A stretch of DNA of 64,000 nucleotides from Oceanicola sp. (GCA_022447275.1 JAKVBK010000006.1:1-64000); one strand, 5' to 3'. Numbered from the stretch's first letter, positions 33,658 through 42,832 are shown. The notes: generated from the letters alone by a model not told the origin. Made by a program: numbers and translations.

Positions 33658-35436
33658 ATGCCAAGCTATACCGCACCCACCAAAGACCTGAACTTCGTCC
33701 TCAACGATGTCCTGCGCGTCGCAGACTCCCCGATCGAGGGATACTCCGACCTGGACCAGGACACCTTCTCCGCAATCCTCGACGAAGCTGCAAAGATTGC
33801 AGAGAACGTCACAGCCCCCCTCAACAAGGTGGGCGATGAGGAAGGCTGCGTCCTCGAGAATGGCGTTGTGCGCACGCCGAAGGGCTTTAAGGAAGCCTTT
33901 GCCACGGTCGCCGAAGGTGGCTGGATGGGCCTCGACATGCCGGAAGAGTACGGCGGCCAGGGCATGCCCTATGTCGTGCAAACGGCTGTGGGTGAAATGC
34001 TGTCATCCGCCAACATGGCGTTCAACATGTATCAAGGCCTCGCGCATGGCGCGATGTCCGCCATCGTTGCCCATGGCACCGAGCAACAAAAGCAGACCTA
34101 CCTGCCCCCGATGATCGCGGGCCAGTGGGGCGGCACCATGAACCTCACCGAACCCCACTGCGGCACCGACCTTGGCCTCATGCGCACCAAAGCAGAGCCC
34201 CAGGAAGACGGCACCTACAAAATCTCCGGTCAGAAGATTTGGATCTCTGCCGGTGAGCACGACATGGTCGACAACATCGTTCATCTGGTGCTGGCCAAGA
34301 TCCCCGGCGGGCCCGAAGGCGTGAAGGGCATCTCGCTCTTCATCGTGCCCAAATTCCTCGTCAACGAGGATGGCTCTCTGGGTGAACGCAATGCGCTGTC
34401 ATGCGGCGGGCTGGAAAGCAAGATGGGCATCCACGGCAACGCGACCTGTGTGATGAACTACGATGGGGCCACCGGCTACCTGATCGGCGACCTGCACAAG
34501 GGCATGCGTGCCATGTTCACGATGATGAACGAGGCGCGGATCGGCGTTGGCTTGCAGGGCTACGCGCAGGGCGAAGTCGCCTATCAGAACGCGCTCGCAT
34601 TTGCCCGTGACAGGTTGCAGGGCCGTGACGTGACCGGCACGAAGAACCCCGAAGGCCCGGCCGATCCGATCATTGTACACCCCGATGTGCGCCGCAACCT
34701 GATGGATCAGAAGAGCTTCGTCGAAGGCGCCCGCGCCCTGACACTTTGGGGCGCAATGCTCAACGACCAGGCACATCGCTCGCAGGATGACGATGCCGAA
34801 GCGCTGATCTCGCTGCTGACCCCTGTCATCAAGGGCTTCCTCACGGATAAAGGCTTCGAGACCACGGTTCAGGCCCAGCAAACCCTGGGTGGCTCCGGCT
34901 TCACACAGGAGTGGGGTCTGGAACAGTTTGTCCGCGATGCTCGGATCACCATGATCTACGAAGGCACCAACGGTGTGCAGTCGCTTGACCTTGTCGGCCG
35001 CAAGCTCGGCCTCAACGGCGGCAAGACGTTGATGGGCTTCTTTGAAATGGTGAAGACATTCATCAAAGAGAACGAAGACAATGCCGAACTCAAAGAGGGC
35101 TTCCTTGACCCGCTGAAGGCGGCAAGCAAAGACCTTCAGACTGCGGGTATGTACTTTGTGGCTGAAGGCATGAAGAATCCAAACAACGCTCTGTCCGGAA
35201 GCTATGATTTCATGCACCTGTTCGGTCAGGTGTGCCTCGGCCTGATGTGGGCCAAGATGGGCAAAGCCAGCTTGGCAGCACTTGCGGAAGGCGCGTCCGA
35301 TACAGAGTTCTACCAGTCCAAGCTGGTAACCGGACGCTACTACATGGCCCGCCAATTGCCTGCCACGAAGATGCACCTCGCCCGGATTCAAAGCGGCGCA
35401 GCGCCCGTTATGGATTTGGCCGCTGAAGCCTTCTGA
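33658..35436 (+). CDS. Acyl-CoA dehydrogenase (long C-terminal type, FadE/DmdC-like)
   Basis: FAD enzyme that introduces the alpha-beta double bond in acyl-CoA. It is 592 residues from [20 protein letters not shown], longer than classic acyl-CoA dehydrogenases because of an extra C-terminal domain. [19 protein letters not shown] is the FAD/substrate middle region; Glu435 in [10 protein letters not shown] is the catalytic base position. This length and N-terminus also fit DmdC, the methylmercaptopropionyl-CoA dehydrogenase of Roseobacters, and the two cannot be separated here. The thiolase and FadB downstream favour beta-oxidation. A hairpin follows the stop. Confidence 0.9.
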   Translation: MPSYTAPTKDLNFVLNDVLRVADSPIEGYSDLDQDTFSAILDEAAKIAENVTAPLNKVGDEEGCVLENGVVRTPKGFKEAFATVAEGGWMGLDMPEEYGGQGMPYVVQTAVGEMLSSANMAFNMYQGLAHGAMSAIVAHGTEQQKQTYLPPMIAGQWGGTMNLTEPHCGTDLGLMRTKAEPQEDGTYKISGQKIWISAGEHDMVDNIVHLVLAKIPGGPEGVKGISLFIVPKFLVNEDGSLGERNALSCGGLESKMGIHGNATCVMNYDGATGYLIGDLHKGMRAMFTMMNEARIGVGLQGYAQGEVAYQNALAFARDRLQGRDVTGTKNPEGPADPIIVHPDVRRNLMDQKSFVEGARALTLWGAMLNDQAHRSQDDDAEALISLLTPVIKGFLTDKGFETTVQAQQTLGGSGFTQEWGLEQFVRDARITMIYEGTNGVQSLDLVGRKLGLNGGKTLMGFFEMVKTFIKENEDNAELKEGFLDPLKAASKDLQTAGMYFVAEGMKNPNNALSGSYDFMHLFGQVCLGLMWAKMGKASLAALAEGASDTEFYQSKLVTGRYYMARQLPATKMHLARIQSGAAPVMDLAAEAF

Positions 35437-35460
35437 GGCGACAGGCAAGACAAGCAGTTT

Positions 35461-35482
35461 CCAGCCCGGACCCACGGGCTGG
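35461..35482 (+). terminator. Hairpin after the acyl-CoA dehydrogenase gene
   Basis: CCAGCCCG (35461-35468) pairs perfectly with CGGGCTGG (35475-35482) around a 6-nt loop, 24 nt past the stop, followed by AAAG. Probably a terminator or message stabiliser. Confidence 0.6.
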
Positions 35483-35555
35483 AAAGCACACAGAGAAAAT
35501 CGCCGCCGGACACTCCTGGCGGTGAGAACAGTACATTCGGCGAGGGGAGAGCCGT

Positions 35556-35815
35556 GAGTATTTTAAAGACAAAGACGCGCCAGAGCATTTTTCCGCACTT
35601 GGGTGGATCAGGCACACGGTGCACTCTGGCCCGGGGTCGGCCCAGTAGATCGGGTGCTTACTCCCCAAAGGCCAGAGCGTCTTCGTCTGCGGCCATCGGC
35701 TCTCCAGCCTGTTCCGCGGTTCCATATTCGGATCAGATGGTTAATGCTTCCCTAGCCGACCCACTCTTTGTCTTGAAAATACTCCACGGGGGTGCGGGGG
35801 TGTGAAACCCCCGTG
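35556..35815. repeat. Two dispersed-repeat copies (D and E) in inverted orientation
   Basis: Copy D, GAGTATTTTAAAGACAAAGA (35556-35575), and copy E, the reverse complement of GAGTATTTTCAAGACAAAGA (35765-35784), are 20-nt inverted repeats with one mismatch enclosing 189 nt. Beyond E, a hairpin CACGGGGG/CCCCCGTG (35785-35792 with 35808-35815) completes its hairpin-plus-core layout. The enclosed stretch has no recognisable gene. The whole lies in the 396-nt gap between the acyl-CoA dehydrogenase and glutathione transferase genes. Confidence 0.65.
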
Positions 35816-35832
35816 TTGCAACAGGTAACATC

Positions 35833-36474
35833 ATGCTCAAGCTCTATTGCTTCGGAGAATCTGGAAACGCCTACAAGGCTGCGCTGGCGCTAGAACTGTC
35901 AGGCCTGCCATGGCAGCCCGTTTTTGTTGACTTTTTCGCAGGTGAAGCCCGCAGCGAAGCCTACAAAGCAAACATCAATGAGATGGGTGAAGTGCCCGTT
36001 CTGGTCGATACGGAGACGGGGTATTCCATCACGCAATCCGGCGCGATACAGGACTACATCTCGCATCTGTCAGGTAAGTTTGCGGGCCAAACCGACCAGG
36101 AGCGCCGCGAAGTGCTGCGCTGGGTGCTTTTCGACAATCATAAGCTCAGCTCTCAGGCCGGGGTGACGCGCTTCCTGATGAACTTTCTGCCGGAAGAGAA
36201 GCGCCCTCAACAGGTGATCGACTTCATGCAGGGGCGTTTGAAAGCGGCCTACGCCGTGTTGGACGCCCATCTGGATGGGCGCGATTGGATCGTGGGCGAC
36301 AGCCTCACCAATGCAGATCTTTCTTGCTGCAGCTACCTCTACTACCCAGAGCCCTTCGGATTTGATCGCGCAGATTGGCCAAATATTGACGCTTGGCTGT
36401 CGCGGCTGTCCGACCAACCAGGCTGGAAACACCCCTATGACCTGATGCCAGGCAATCCCTCGGAGCGGAGTTGA
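35833..36474 (+). CDS. Glutathione S-transferase family protein
   Basis: 213 residues: an N-terminal thioredoxin-like domain (1-~80; MLKLYCFGESGNAYKAALALELSGLPW, EVPVLVDTETGYSITQSGAIQDYI) and a C-terminal helical domain (~90-205; IVGDSLTNADLSCCSYLYYPE). The glutathione-site EVPVL and QSG segments are intact; the usual catalytic Ser/Tyr/Cys near residue 10 may be Ser10 in GESGN. Its role in the fatty-acid module is unclear, possibly removal of reactive acyl products. It follows the repeat pair and precedes the thiolase by 115 nt. Confidence 0.88.
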   Translation: MLKLYCFGESGNAYKAALALELSGLPWQPVFVDFFAGEARSEAYKANINEMGEVPVLVDTETGYSITQSGAIQDYISHLSGKFAGQTDQERREVLRWVLFDNHKLSSQAGVTRFLMNFLPEEKRPQQVIDFMQGRLKAAYAVLDAHLDGRDWIVGDSLTNADLSCCSYLYYPEPFGFDRADWPNIDAWLSRLSDQPGWKHPYDLMPGNPSERS

Positions 36475-36589
36475 TCGATGACGCCGCGCCTGCTCACCAA
36501 GAAATGCGAAACGAAGGCCCTCTGCGCCGTATCCCCGTCGGGATGTTGCAGCATGGCCAAGCCCTCCGGGCAATGACAGAGGACACCCC

Positions 36590-37801
36590 ATGACCGAAGC
36601 TTATATCTACGACGCCATTCGTTCCCCGCGCGGCAAAGGCCGCAAAGACGGGGCACTGCATGAAGTGACAGCCATGCGTCTGTCCGCTCAGATATTGAAC
36701 GCCCTGAAAGACCGCAATGGGCTGGAGGGCCATGCCGTTGAGGACGTCATCTGGGGCAATGTCACCCAGGTTATGGAGCAGGGCGGCTGTCTGGCGCGCA
36801 CTGCGGTTCTGGCGTCTGACCTTGATCAGGCCATCCCAGGCCTGTCGATCAACCGCTTCTGCGCCTCCGGCCTCGAAGCTGTCAACATCGCTGCCAACCA
36901 GACACGCGGTGGCGCTGGCCAAGCCTACATCGCAGGCGGGGTGGAGATGATGGGCCGCGTGGCAATGGGCGCAGACGGCGCCGCCATCGCAGTGGATCCT
37001 TCCGTGGCCATGAACACCTATTTCGTGCCTCAGGGCATCTCCGCAGACATCATCGCCACCGAATACGGCTTTAGCCGCGATGATTGCGATATGCTGGCCG
37101 TTGCCAGCCAACAGCGCGCCAAAGCTGCATGGGATGATGGCCGGTTCAAGAACTCGATCATTGCGATCAAGGATCAAAACGGCCTGCCCATTCTCGATCA
37201 TGATGAGTACATGCGCCCAAGCACGGACATGCAGAGCCTCGGCGGCCTGAACCCTGCGTTCCAGGCCATGGGTGAAGTCATGCCGGGCTTCGACGCCGTT
37301 GCCCTGATGAAGTACCCCCATCTCGAGAAGATCAACCACGTCCACCACGCGGGCAACTCCTCGGGCATCGTCGATGGCGCAGCCGCCCTTCTGATCGGCA
37401 CGAAAGAATTCGGCGAAGCAAATGGCCTGAAACCACGCGCCCGCATCAAGCACACCGCCAAGATCGGCACTGACCCAACCATCATGCTGACCGGCCCTGT
37501 TCCGGTGACAGAGAAGGTGCTGGCCGAAACCGGCATGGCCATTTCCGACATCGACCTTTTTGAAGTCAACGAGGCGTTCTCGTCGGTTGTGCTGCGCTTC
37601 ATGCAGGCCTTCGACGTTGACCATGACAAGGTCAACGTGAATGGCGGTTCGATCGCAATGGGCCACCCGCTGGGCGCCACCGGTGCGATGATCGTCGGCA
37701 CCCTTCTGGACGAGATGGAACGCTCGGACAAAGAAACCGGTCTGGCCACGCTGTGTGTTGCGTCCGGCATGGGTGCAGCGACGGTTCTGGAGCGGGTCTA
37801 A
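36590..37801 (+). CDS. fadA: Acetyl-CoA acyltransferase (3-ketoacyl-CoA thiolase)
   Basis: Cleaves 3-ketoacyl-CoA with CoA in the last step of beta-oxidation. It is 403 residues with the two catalytic cysteines Cys91 (NRFCASGLEAV) and Cys389 (LCVASGMGAA) and His359 (NGGSIAMGHPLGATGA). The start MTEAYIYDAIRSPRG is standard. It pairs with FadB downstream, but two NTF2-like genes are placed between them. The gap before the first of these is 20 nt, so all are probably co-transcribed. Confidence 0.93.
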   Translation: MTEAYIYDAIRSPRGKGRKDGALHEVTAMRLSAQILNALKDRNGLEGHAVEDVIWGNVTQVMEQGGCLARTAVLASDLDQAIPGLSINRFCASGLEAVNIAANQTRGGAGQAYIAGGVEMMGRVAMGADGAAIAVDPSVAMNTYFVPQGISADIIATEYGFSRDDCDMLAVASQQRAKAAWDDGRFKNSIIAIKDQNGLPILDHDEYMRPSTDMQSLGGLNPAFQAMGEVMPGFDAVALMKYPHLEKINHVHHAGNSSGIVDGAAALLIGTKEFGEANGLKPRARIKHTAKIGTDPTIMLTGPVPVTEKVLAETGMAISDIDLFEVNEAFSSVVLRFMQAFDVDHDKVNVNGGSIAMGHPLGATGAMIVGTLLDEMERSDKETGLATLCVASGMGAATVLERV

Positions 37802-37821
37802 GGCGCCGCGCGCAAGGAAGC

Positions 37822-38799
37822 ATGAACGTGAACGTTTCGACACCAAACAGCAACGAAGAGGCGCTCCGGTTGTACCAGGAGCTCCTCGACAGGCTGTCGA
37901 CGGCCGTGCTCGCGGGCGATCTTGATACTGTGTCTGGCTGTTTCAGCCTGCCGACACGGATCAACACGCTCGCGTCCACGATCACCATCGAAACGGACGC
38001 GGAACTGCGGGAAGGCTATCGCCAACTGGGCGCAAACCTGCACGCCAGCGGGGCAACCCACTTCTTTTGGCTTGCGAAGATGGCGCGCTGGGTCAGCCCG
38101 AACTACATCGAAGCCTTTCATGTGACCCATGCGTTGAAAAACTCACAGCCCCTCATGGAGCCTTACCATGCGCGGGTCATGGTGCGCTTCGACGGCGAAA
38201 ACTACATGGTCGATGAGGTGGACATCCAGCTGGAGAATACCAGCTGGCCGTTCGAGCCACCAAAACTTGCCCCTGGAAAAATGAGTGGCTTTGACCCGAG
38301 AAAGGTCGCCCAAGACGATGCCCGTATTGTCGAGACCGACCCGCTGGTCGTCTATAGCCGCTTCATGAAAACTTTCACGGCCTGCCAAATAGACCGGGAT
38401 TTTGAAGCCTGGTCATCCATGCACTTGTATCCGCATACATTCCACACGGATGCGTCCGACCAAGTCATCAAAACGCCAGAAGGGCATCGCAGCTTCTTCC
38501 AGATGATCGACAATATGCTGAATGATGGCCGGTGTGACCGCTTGGAACGCGTGCCTTCGCGCGCCGCGTTTCTGTCGGGAAACCAGATCTGCGGGTACCA
38601 TGAGGCCATCATGTATCGCGGGGACGAGATCGTTTTTGGTCCGGTCAAAAGCCGCACGATCCTGCAGAGGGTTGGCGCAGACTGGTATGTGCGGTCCATC
38701 ACAAATGCGATTTCAAATGACGGCCTCCCCTATGAAGCGCCTCACGTCACAGAAAGTCTGATCAGCATCAACAGCATCAGTGACCGGAGGAAGTCCTGA
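37822..38799 (+). CDS. Tandem NTF2-like protein inside the fad operon
   Basis: 325-residue protein of unknown function built from two NTF2/SnoaL-like halves (about 15-155 and 175-310). The halves share a pattern: a helical start, a D-x-F/V segment before F/L-x-x-P, then a mid region ending in a strand with a conserved Trp (ARVMVRFDGENYMVDEVD; SRTILQRVGADWYVRSITNA). The start has AAGGAAG just upstream. It is translationally coupled to the next gene (TGATG). I do not recognise a named family. Context suggests a role with acyl-CoA intermediates, which is inference. Confidence 0.6.
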   Translation: MNVNVSTPNSNEEALRLYQELLDRLSTAVLAGDLDTVSGCFSLPTRINTLASTITIETDAELREGYRQLGANLHASGATHFFWLAKMARWVSPNYIEAFHVTHALKNSQPLMEPYHARVMVRFDGENYMVDEVDIQLENTSWPFEPPKLAPGKMSGFDPRKVAQDDARIVETDPLVVYSRFMKTFTACQIDRDFEAWSSMHLYPHTFHTDASDQVIKTPEGHRSFFQMIDNMLNDGRCDRLERVPSRAAFLSGNQICGYHEAIMYRGDEIVFGPVKSRTILQRVGADWYVRSITNAISNDGLPYEAPHVTESLISINSISDRRKS

Positions 38800-39401
38800 T
38801 GCCTGTCACAAACATTCCCAATATCGCTGCCGTCGCGCACAACACGGACGGACGGGTTGCACGCAGTGGCGGGCAAAGCGGGCCCGATCCCGAGTTCGCC
38901 ACAGCCACGCACATTGCAGAGTTTGTGCTGGAAGAAACGCGCCGCGGCTATTTCGACAATGATCCAGAGCGGTTTCTATCCCGCTTTCACCTGCCTTGCA
39001 CAACCTCGACTTTTGACGGATCTGTGCAGATAGAGACAATCGAAGACCTACGCGCGCAATACGACATGATGCGCGATGTGTTCGCCCGGCTGGGCGCCAC
39101 CGACCTTATCCGCGTCTGTGTCTCCGCGCGCTTCTTGAGCCCCTCAAAGGTCCAGTCCACGCATATGAGCTACTTGATGCGCGACAACGAGCTTTTGAAA
39201 GATCCGTGGCCAAACCACGCGAATCTCTGGCTGATCGGCGGCCGCTGGATGGTCGCAGACAGCGCCTATGCTGCAACTGAGGCATCTGTCGCAGACGCGC
39301 TCACACTCACAGAATTCAGCGCAAACCGGCAGACCAACGATCTGCTGACCCAAAGCGCATCCACCCACACCACATCGAATGATCACGAGGACAGAAAATG
39401 A
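38799..39401 (+). CDS. Single NTF2-like domain protein inside the fad operon
   Basis: 200 residues with one NTF2-like domain (about 40-175) that resembles the halves of the preceding protein: FLSRFHLPCTTSTFDGSVQIETIEDLRAQ, ARFLSPSKVQSTHMSYLMR and LWLIGGRWMVADSAYA align by eye with the N-terminal half of its neighbour. The start overlaps the preceding stop (TGATG) and the stop overlaps the fadB ATG (ATGA). Such tight packing implies one operon. The function is unknown. The first 35 residues are polar and variable. Confidence 0.6.
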   Translation: MPVTNIPNIAAVAHNTDGRVARSGGQSGPDPEFATATHIAEFVLEETRRGYFDNDPERFLSRFHLPCTTSTFDGSVQIETIEDLRAQYDMMRDVFARLGATDLIRVCVSARFLSPSKVQSTHMSYLMRDNELLKDPWPNHANLWLIGGRWMVADSAYAATEASVADALTLTEFSANRQTNDLLTQSASTHTTSNDHEDRK

Positions 39402-41596
39402 CCGATTTCACGCTTGAGACCGGCCCTGACGGCATCGCCACAATCACGTGGGACGTAAAGGCCAAGTCCATGAACGTTATGAGCGAAGAAGGCTTTATCG
39501 AACTCGATGGCCTGATCGACACAGCACTGGCAGATGACGCCATCAAAGGCATCATCCTGACCTCCGGCAAGGACAGCTTTGCCGCCGGGATGGACCTGAA
39601 CGTGCTTGCCAAAATGAAAGAGGATGGCGGCGATGACCCGGCAGCCTCGATTTTTGCCGGCATCATGAAAATCCATGCCACCCTGCGCAAGATCGAACGC
39701 GCCGGCATGGACCCCAAGACCCTCAAGGGCGGCAAGCCGATTGCCTGCGTTCTGCCAGGCACGGCGCTCGGCATTGGCCTTGAAATCCCCCTGTCCTGCC
39801 ACCGGATCTTCGCCGCCGACAATCCGAAGGCCAAGATTGGCCTGCCAGAGATCATGGTCGGCATCTTCCCGGGCGCAGGCGGCACGACACGCCTCGTGCG
39901 CAAGCTTGGCGCCATGAGTGCGTCCCCATTCCTGCTGGAAGGAAAGTCGCTCGCGCCTGCCAAGGCCAAGGCCGCCGGCATCATCGACGAAGTCTCCGCC
40001 GATCCCATGGCAGCGGCCCGGGAATGGGTGCTGAACGCAACCGATGCAGATCTGGTAAAGCCTTGGGATGCAAAGGGCTACAAGATGCCCGGCGGCGCGC
40101 CCTATCACCCCGCAGGTTTCATGACATTCGTCGGCGCCTCCGCCATGGTCAACGGCAAGACAAAAGGTGTCTATCCGGCTGCGAAGGCGCTGCTTTCTGC
40201 CGTATACGAAGGGGCGCTGGTGCCCTTTGACACCGCGCTCAAGATCGAGGCACGCTGGTTTACTTCTGTGCTGCTGAATCCGTCCTCTTCCTCGATGATC
40301 CGCTCCCTGTTCATCAACAAGGAAGCGCTCGAGAAAGGGGCCAACCGCCCCGCCGTTGAGGATCAGAAAGTCGCAAAAGTCGGCGTTCTCGGCGCCGGCA
40401 TGATGGGGGCAGGCATTGCGCTTGTCTCCGCACAGGCGGGCATCGACGTTGTTCTGCTGGACCAGAACAAGGAAGCTGCCGAACGCGGCAAGGCCTATAC
40501 GGCAAACTTTGCTGACAAAGGCATCAAGCGCGGCAAGACCACGCCTGAAAAGAAAGAGGCGCTGCTCTCACGCATCACCGCAACCTCCGATTATGCAGAC
40601 TTGGCAGAGTGTGACCTGATCGTGGAAGCCGTGTTCGAGGATGTCAGTGTCAAGGCAGAGGTCACAAAAGCCGTTGAAGCGGTGGTCTCCGACAACTGCA
40701 TCTTCGCCACGAACACCTCTACCCTGCCAATCTCGCAGCTTGCCAAGGCCTCCGTGCGCCCAGAGCAATTCATCGGCATCCACTTCTTCTCGCCCGTTGA
40801 AAAGATGCTTCTGGTTGAGATCATCAAGGGCAAGGAAACGGGCAACCGCGCCGTTGCCAAGGCGCTCGATTTCGTCCGTCAGATCCGCAAGACGCCAATC
40901 GTGGTGAACGATGCCCGGTTCTTCTACGCCAACCGGTGCATCATCCCCTACATCAACGAAGGTATCCGGATGGTCGGCGAGGGCGTGAGCCCAGTCCTGA
41001 TCGAAAATGCCGCCAAGCTCGTCGGTATGCCCCTTGGGCCACTGCAACTGGTGGATGAGACGTCGATCGATCTGGGCGTCAAGATCGCGAAAGCCACCCG
41101 CGCCGCCATGGGCGACGATTATCCCGATGGCGCCGTTGATGACGTCCTGTTCTGGATGGCCGATCAAGGCCGCATGGGCCGAAAGTCCAATTCAGGCTTC
41201 TACAGCTATGATGACAAAGGCAAGCGGCAGGGCGTCTGGGAAGGCTTGGCCGCACAATACCCGGTCAGCGACACCCAGCCAGATCTGGCCGAAGTCCAGC
41301 ATCGCTTGCTCTTTGCCCAAGTGCTGGAAGCGGTGCGCGCACTCGAAGAGGGCGTGCTGACAGATATCCGCGAAGGCGACGTGGGCGCGATCCTCGGTTG
41401 GGGCTTTGCACCTTGGTCCGGTGGTCCGTTCAGCTGGCTCGACATGGTCGGCGCCCCGTGGGCAGCTGAAGTCACCGCTACGATGGCCGAAACCCATGGT
41501 GCACGGTTCGAAACACCGGCGCTGCTGGCTCAAATGGCTGACTCCGGAGAGTCCTTCTACGAACGCTTCGGTACCGGCAAAGACAAAGCAGCCTGA
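39398..41596 (+). CDS. fadB: Multifunctional fatty-acid oxidation protein (enoyl-CoA hydratase / 3-hydroxyacyl-CoA dehydrogenase)
   Basis: 732 residues. The N-terminal crotonase domain (1-~200) has SGKDSFAAGMDLNVL and VLPGTALGIGLEIPLSCH with ATIGLPEI-like strands; the NAD domain begins with GAGMMGAG (G332-G337 region); the C-terminal dehydrogenase domains carry VVNDARFFYANR and two helical domains. It performs hydration and oxidation steps of beta-oxidation together with the thiolase encoded upstream. It starts inside the preceding gene's stop. A perfect 10-bp hairpin terminator follows. Confidence 0.94.
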   Translation: MTDFTLETGPDGIATITWDVKAKSMNVMSEEGFIELDGLIDTALADDAIKGIILTSGKDSFAAGMDLNVLAKMKEDGGDDPAASIFAGIMKIHATLRKIERAGMDPKTLKGGKPIACVLPGTALGIGLEIPLSCHRIFAADNPKAKIGLPEIMVGIFPGAGGTTRLVRKLGAMSASPFLLEGKSLAPAKAKAAGIIDEVSADPMAAAREWVLNATDADLVKPWDAKGYKMPGGAPYHPAGFMTFVGASAMVNGKTKGVYPAAKALLSAVYEGALVPFDTALKIEARWFTSVLLNPSSSSMIRSLFINKEALEKGANRPAVEDQKVAKVGVLGAGMMGAGIALVSAQAGIDVVLLDQNKEAAERGKAYTANFADKGIKRGKTTPEKKEALLSRITATSDYADLAECDLIVEAVFEDVSVKAEVTKAVEAVVSDNCIFATNTSTLPISQLAKASVRPEQFIGIHFFSPVEKMLLVEIIKGKETGNRAVAKALDFVRQIRKTPIVVNDARFFYANRCIIPYINEGIRMVGEGVSPVLIENAAKLVGMPLGPLQLVDETSIDLGVKIAKATRAAMGDDYPDGAVDDVLFWMADQGRMGRKSNSGFYSYDDKGKRQGVWEGLAAQYPVSDTQPDLAEVQHRLLFAQVLEAVRALEEGVLTDIREGDVGAILGWGFAPWSGGPFSWLDMVGAPWAAEVTATMAETHGARFETPALLAQMADSGESFYERFGTGKDKAA

Positions 41597-41609
41597 ACCC
41601 AATCACATG

Positions 41610-41634
41610 CTGGGCCACCGTAAGGGTGGCCCAG
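41610..41634 (+). terminator. Terminator of the fad operon
   Basis: CTGGGCCACC (41610-41619) pairs perfectly with GGTGGCCCAG (41625-41634) around GTAAG, 14 nt past the fadB stop. The strongest simple hairpin of the window. Confidence 0.75.
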
Positions 41635-41672
41635 ACGATACCCTCCTCAAGCCCGCCAGCCCGCTTTTGCAA

Positions 41673-41729
41673 TCATCTTGGTGAAAATACTTCGGGGGAG
41701 GGCGCTCTGGCGCCCGGGGGCAGAGCCCC
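41673..41729 (-). repeat. Dispersed repeat, copy F
   Basis: On the minus strand a hairpin GGGGC-TCT-GCCCC (the same sequence as in copy A), a second hairpin GGGCGC/GCGCCC, and the core GAAGTATTTTCACCAAGATGA follow in order. It lies between the convergent fadB and SMR genes. Confidence 0.7.
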
Positions 41730-41796
41730 TTTTGCCGGATCAAATCAAAACTGCACGGCTGGAACAGTCACAGAGAATACCGCGTCTTGCGATCTG

Positions 41797-42120
41797 CTAT
41801 CCGGATTTTGAGACCAAATTCAGAACCAGAACGCCCGCCACGATCAGCCCCATCCCCACCCAGGCCGGCCCATCCAGCCGCTGGCCAAACGCGACGGTCC
41901 CGATCAGAGCCACAAGGGCAATCCCAAGCCCAGACCACACCGCATAGGCAATGCCCACAGGCATGGTTTTCAGCACAAGCGACAGCAAAAGCAATGAGGC
42001 CGTATACAGCGCCAAGCTGAAAGCCCCCCAGCCGAGCTTCGAAAACCCGTCAGACAGCTTCAGAGCCGTTGTTCCGACCACTTCCAGCGCAATCGCGGCG
42101 ATGAGATAAATCCAAGGCAT
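41797..42120 (-). CDS. Small multidrug resistance (SMR) efflux protein, EmrE-like
   Basis: Inner-membrane protein, 107 residues, four membrane helices. Glu13 in IALEVVGTTALK is the proton/drug-binding acid of the family, and GIAYAVWSGLGIALV matches the EmrE GIAYA(I/V)W loop. It exports cationic compounds by proton exchange as a homodimer in typical members. It stands alone, convergent with fadB. Confidence 0.93.
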   Translation of the reverse strand: MPWIYLIAAIALEVVGTTALKLSDGFSKLGWGAFSLALYTASLLLLSLVLKTMPVGIAYAVWSGLGIALVALIGTVAFGQRLDGPAWVGMGLIVAGVLVLNLVSKSG

Positions 42121-42181
42121 GGAATAGGCCTAAACGGCCCCCGGCGTTGCTGCAAGCGTGAAAAAATCAGCCCGTTGGCGC

Positions 42182-42832
42182 TCAAGCAGCCGTCAAACCG
42201 ATCCGGGACAGATCGATTGCGTCTCTCGCAATCTGCGCTTCCGTCTCCGTATCCAGTTGAGCATACGAACGCCCAACCGGGTCCTGCAAAAGCCCGTCTA
42301 CATCAAGCGGTTCGCCCGACATGGCCGACCCTGCCATGATCAGCGCTCCCCCGTCTGAATATACCAGCTGTTCGCTGTCAAAGGTCAGCGTCATGATCTC
42401 GACGAAACTCGTGGGCGGTTCCTGCGTTGCAATCCCGGCATCGATCAGGCTGGCCGCCGGGATGACGCAAAAGGGATCGCCTGTGATCTGTTCGGCAAGG
42501 TCGCTTTCCACGAGAAATCGCGTACCGGGCAAGGCGCGCATTCTGCACCGATTGCCCACGGCACCGGCAGGTACGACGATGGGCCAAAGCTCTGGCGGGC
42601 ATTGCTCGATCGGGGTCCACAGCAGAGACCGGCCAACGCCTGTCAGCGTCTGGGCGCCGCCATCGAATGTCAAAAGCGCGTCCCCGACGGCCAGCGCCTC
42701 TACGGGGCGCCATCCACCCGGCGTGGCAACCAATGTCCCCGACACAAAGCCGCCAGGATCTGACAAGCGCGCCCCGGGAACCGGAGACGCCACAGGTGCG
42801 CGAAAAACGTTCCTTGCTCGATCCAAAAACAT
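42182..42832 (-). CDS. Hint (hedgehog/intein) domain protein
   Basis: 216 residues. The segment FVSGTLVATPGGWRPVEALAVGDALLTFDGGAQ is the Hint-domain start, followed by CPPELWPIVVPAGAVGN and LVESDLAEQITGDPFCVIPAASLID. Such Hint_2-type proteins are common in Rhodobacteraceae, often as tails of calcium-binding secreted proteins. Here it stands alone with no secreted partner fused, and the catalytic Cys expected at the splice junction is replaced by SG at this point. The role is unknown. Confidence 0.75.
   Translation of the reverse strand: MFLDRARNVFRAPVASPVPGARLSDPGGFVSGTLVATPGGWRPVEALAVGDALLTFDGGAQTLTGVGRSLLWTPIEQCPPELWPIVVPAGAVGNRCRMRALPGTRFLVESDLAEQITGDPFCVIPAASLIDAGIATQEPPTSFVEIMTLTFDSEQLVYSDGGALIMAGSAMSGEPLDVDGLLQDPVGRSYAQLDTETEAQIARDAIDLSRIGLTAA

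Noticed and set aside
35408..35805. Short open frames on both strands across repeat copies D and E
   Set aside because: They begin or end inside the repeat cores and have no family features; more likely by-products of the repeat.
36494..37846. A 450-codon open frame antisense to the thiolase gene
   Set aside because: Shadow of the thiolase gene; no recognisable protein.
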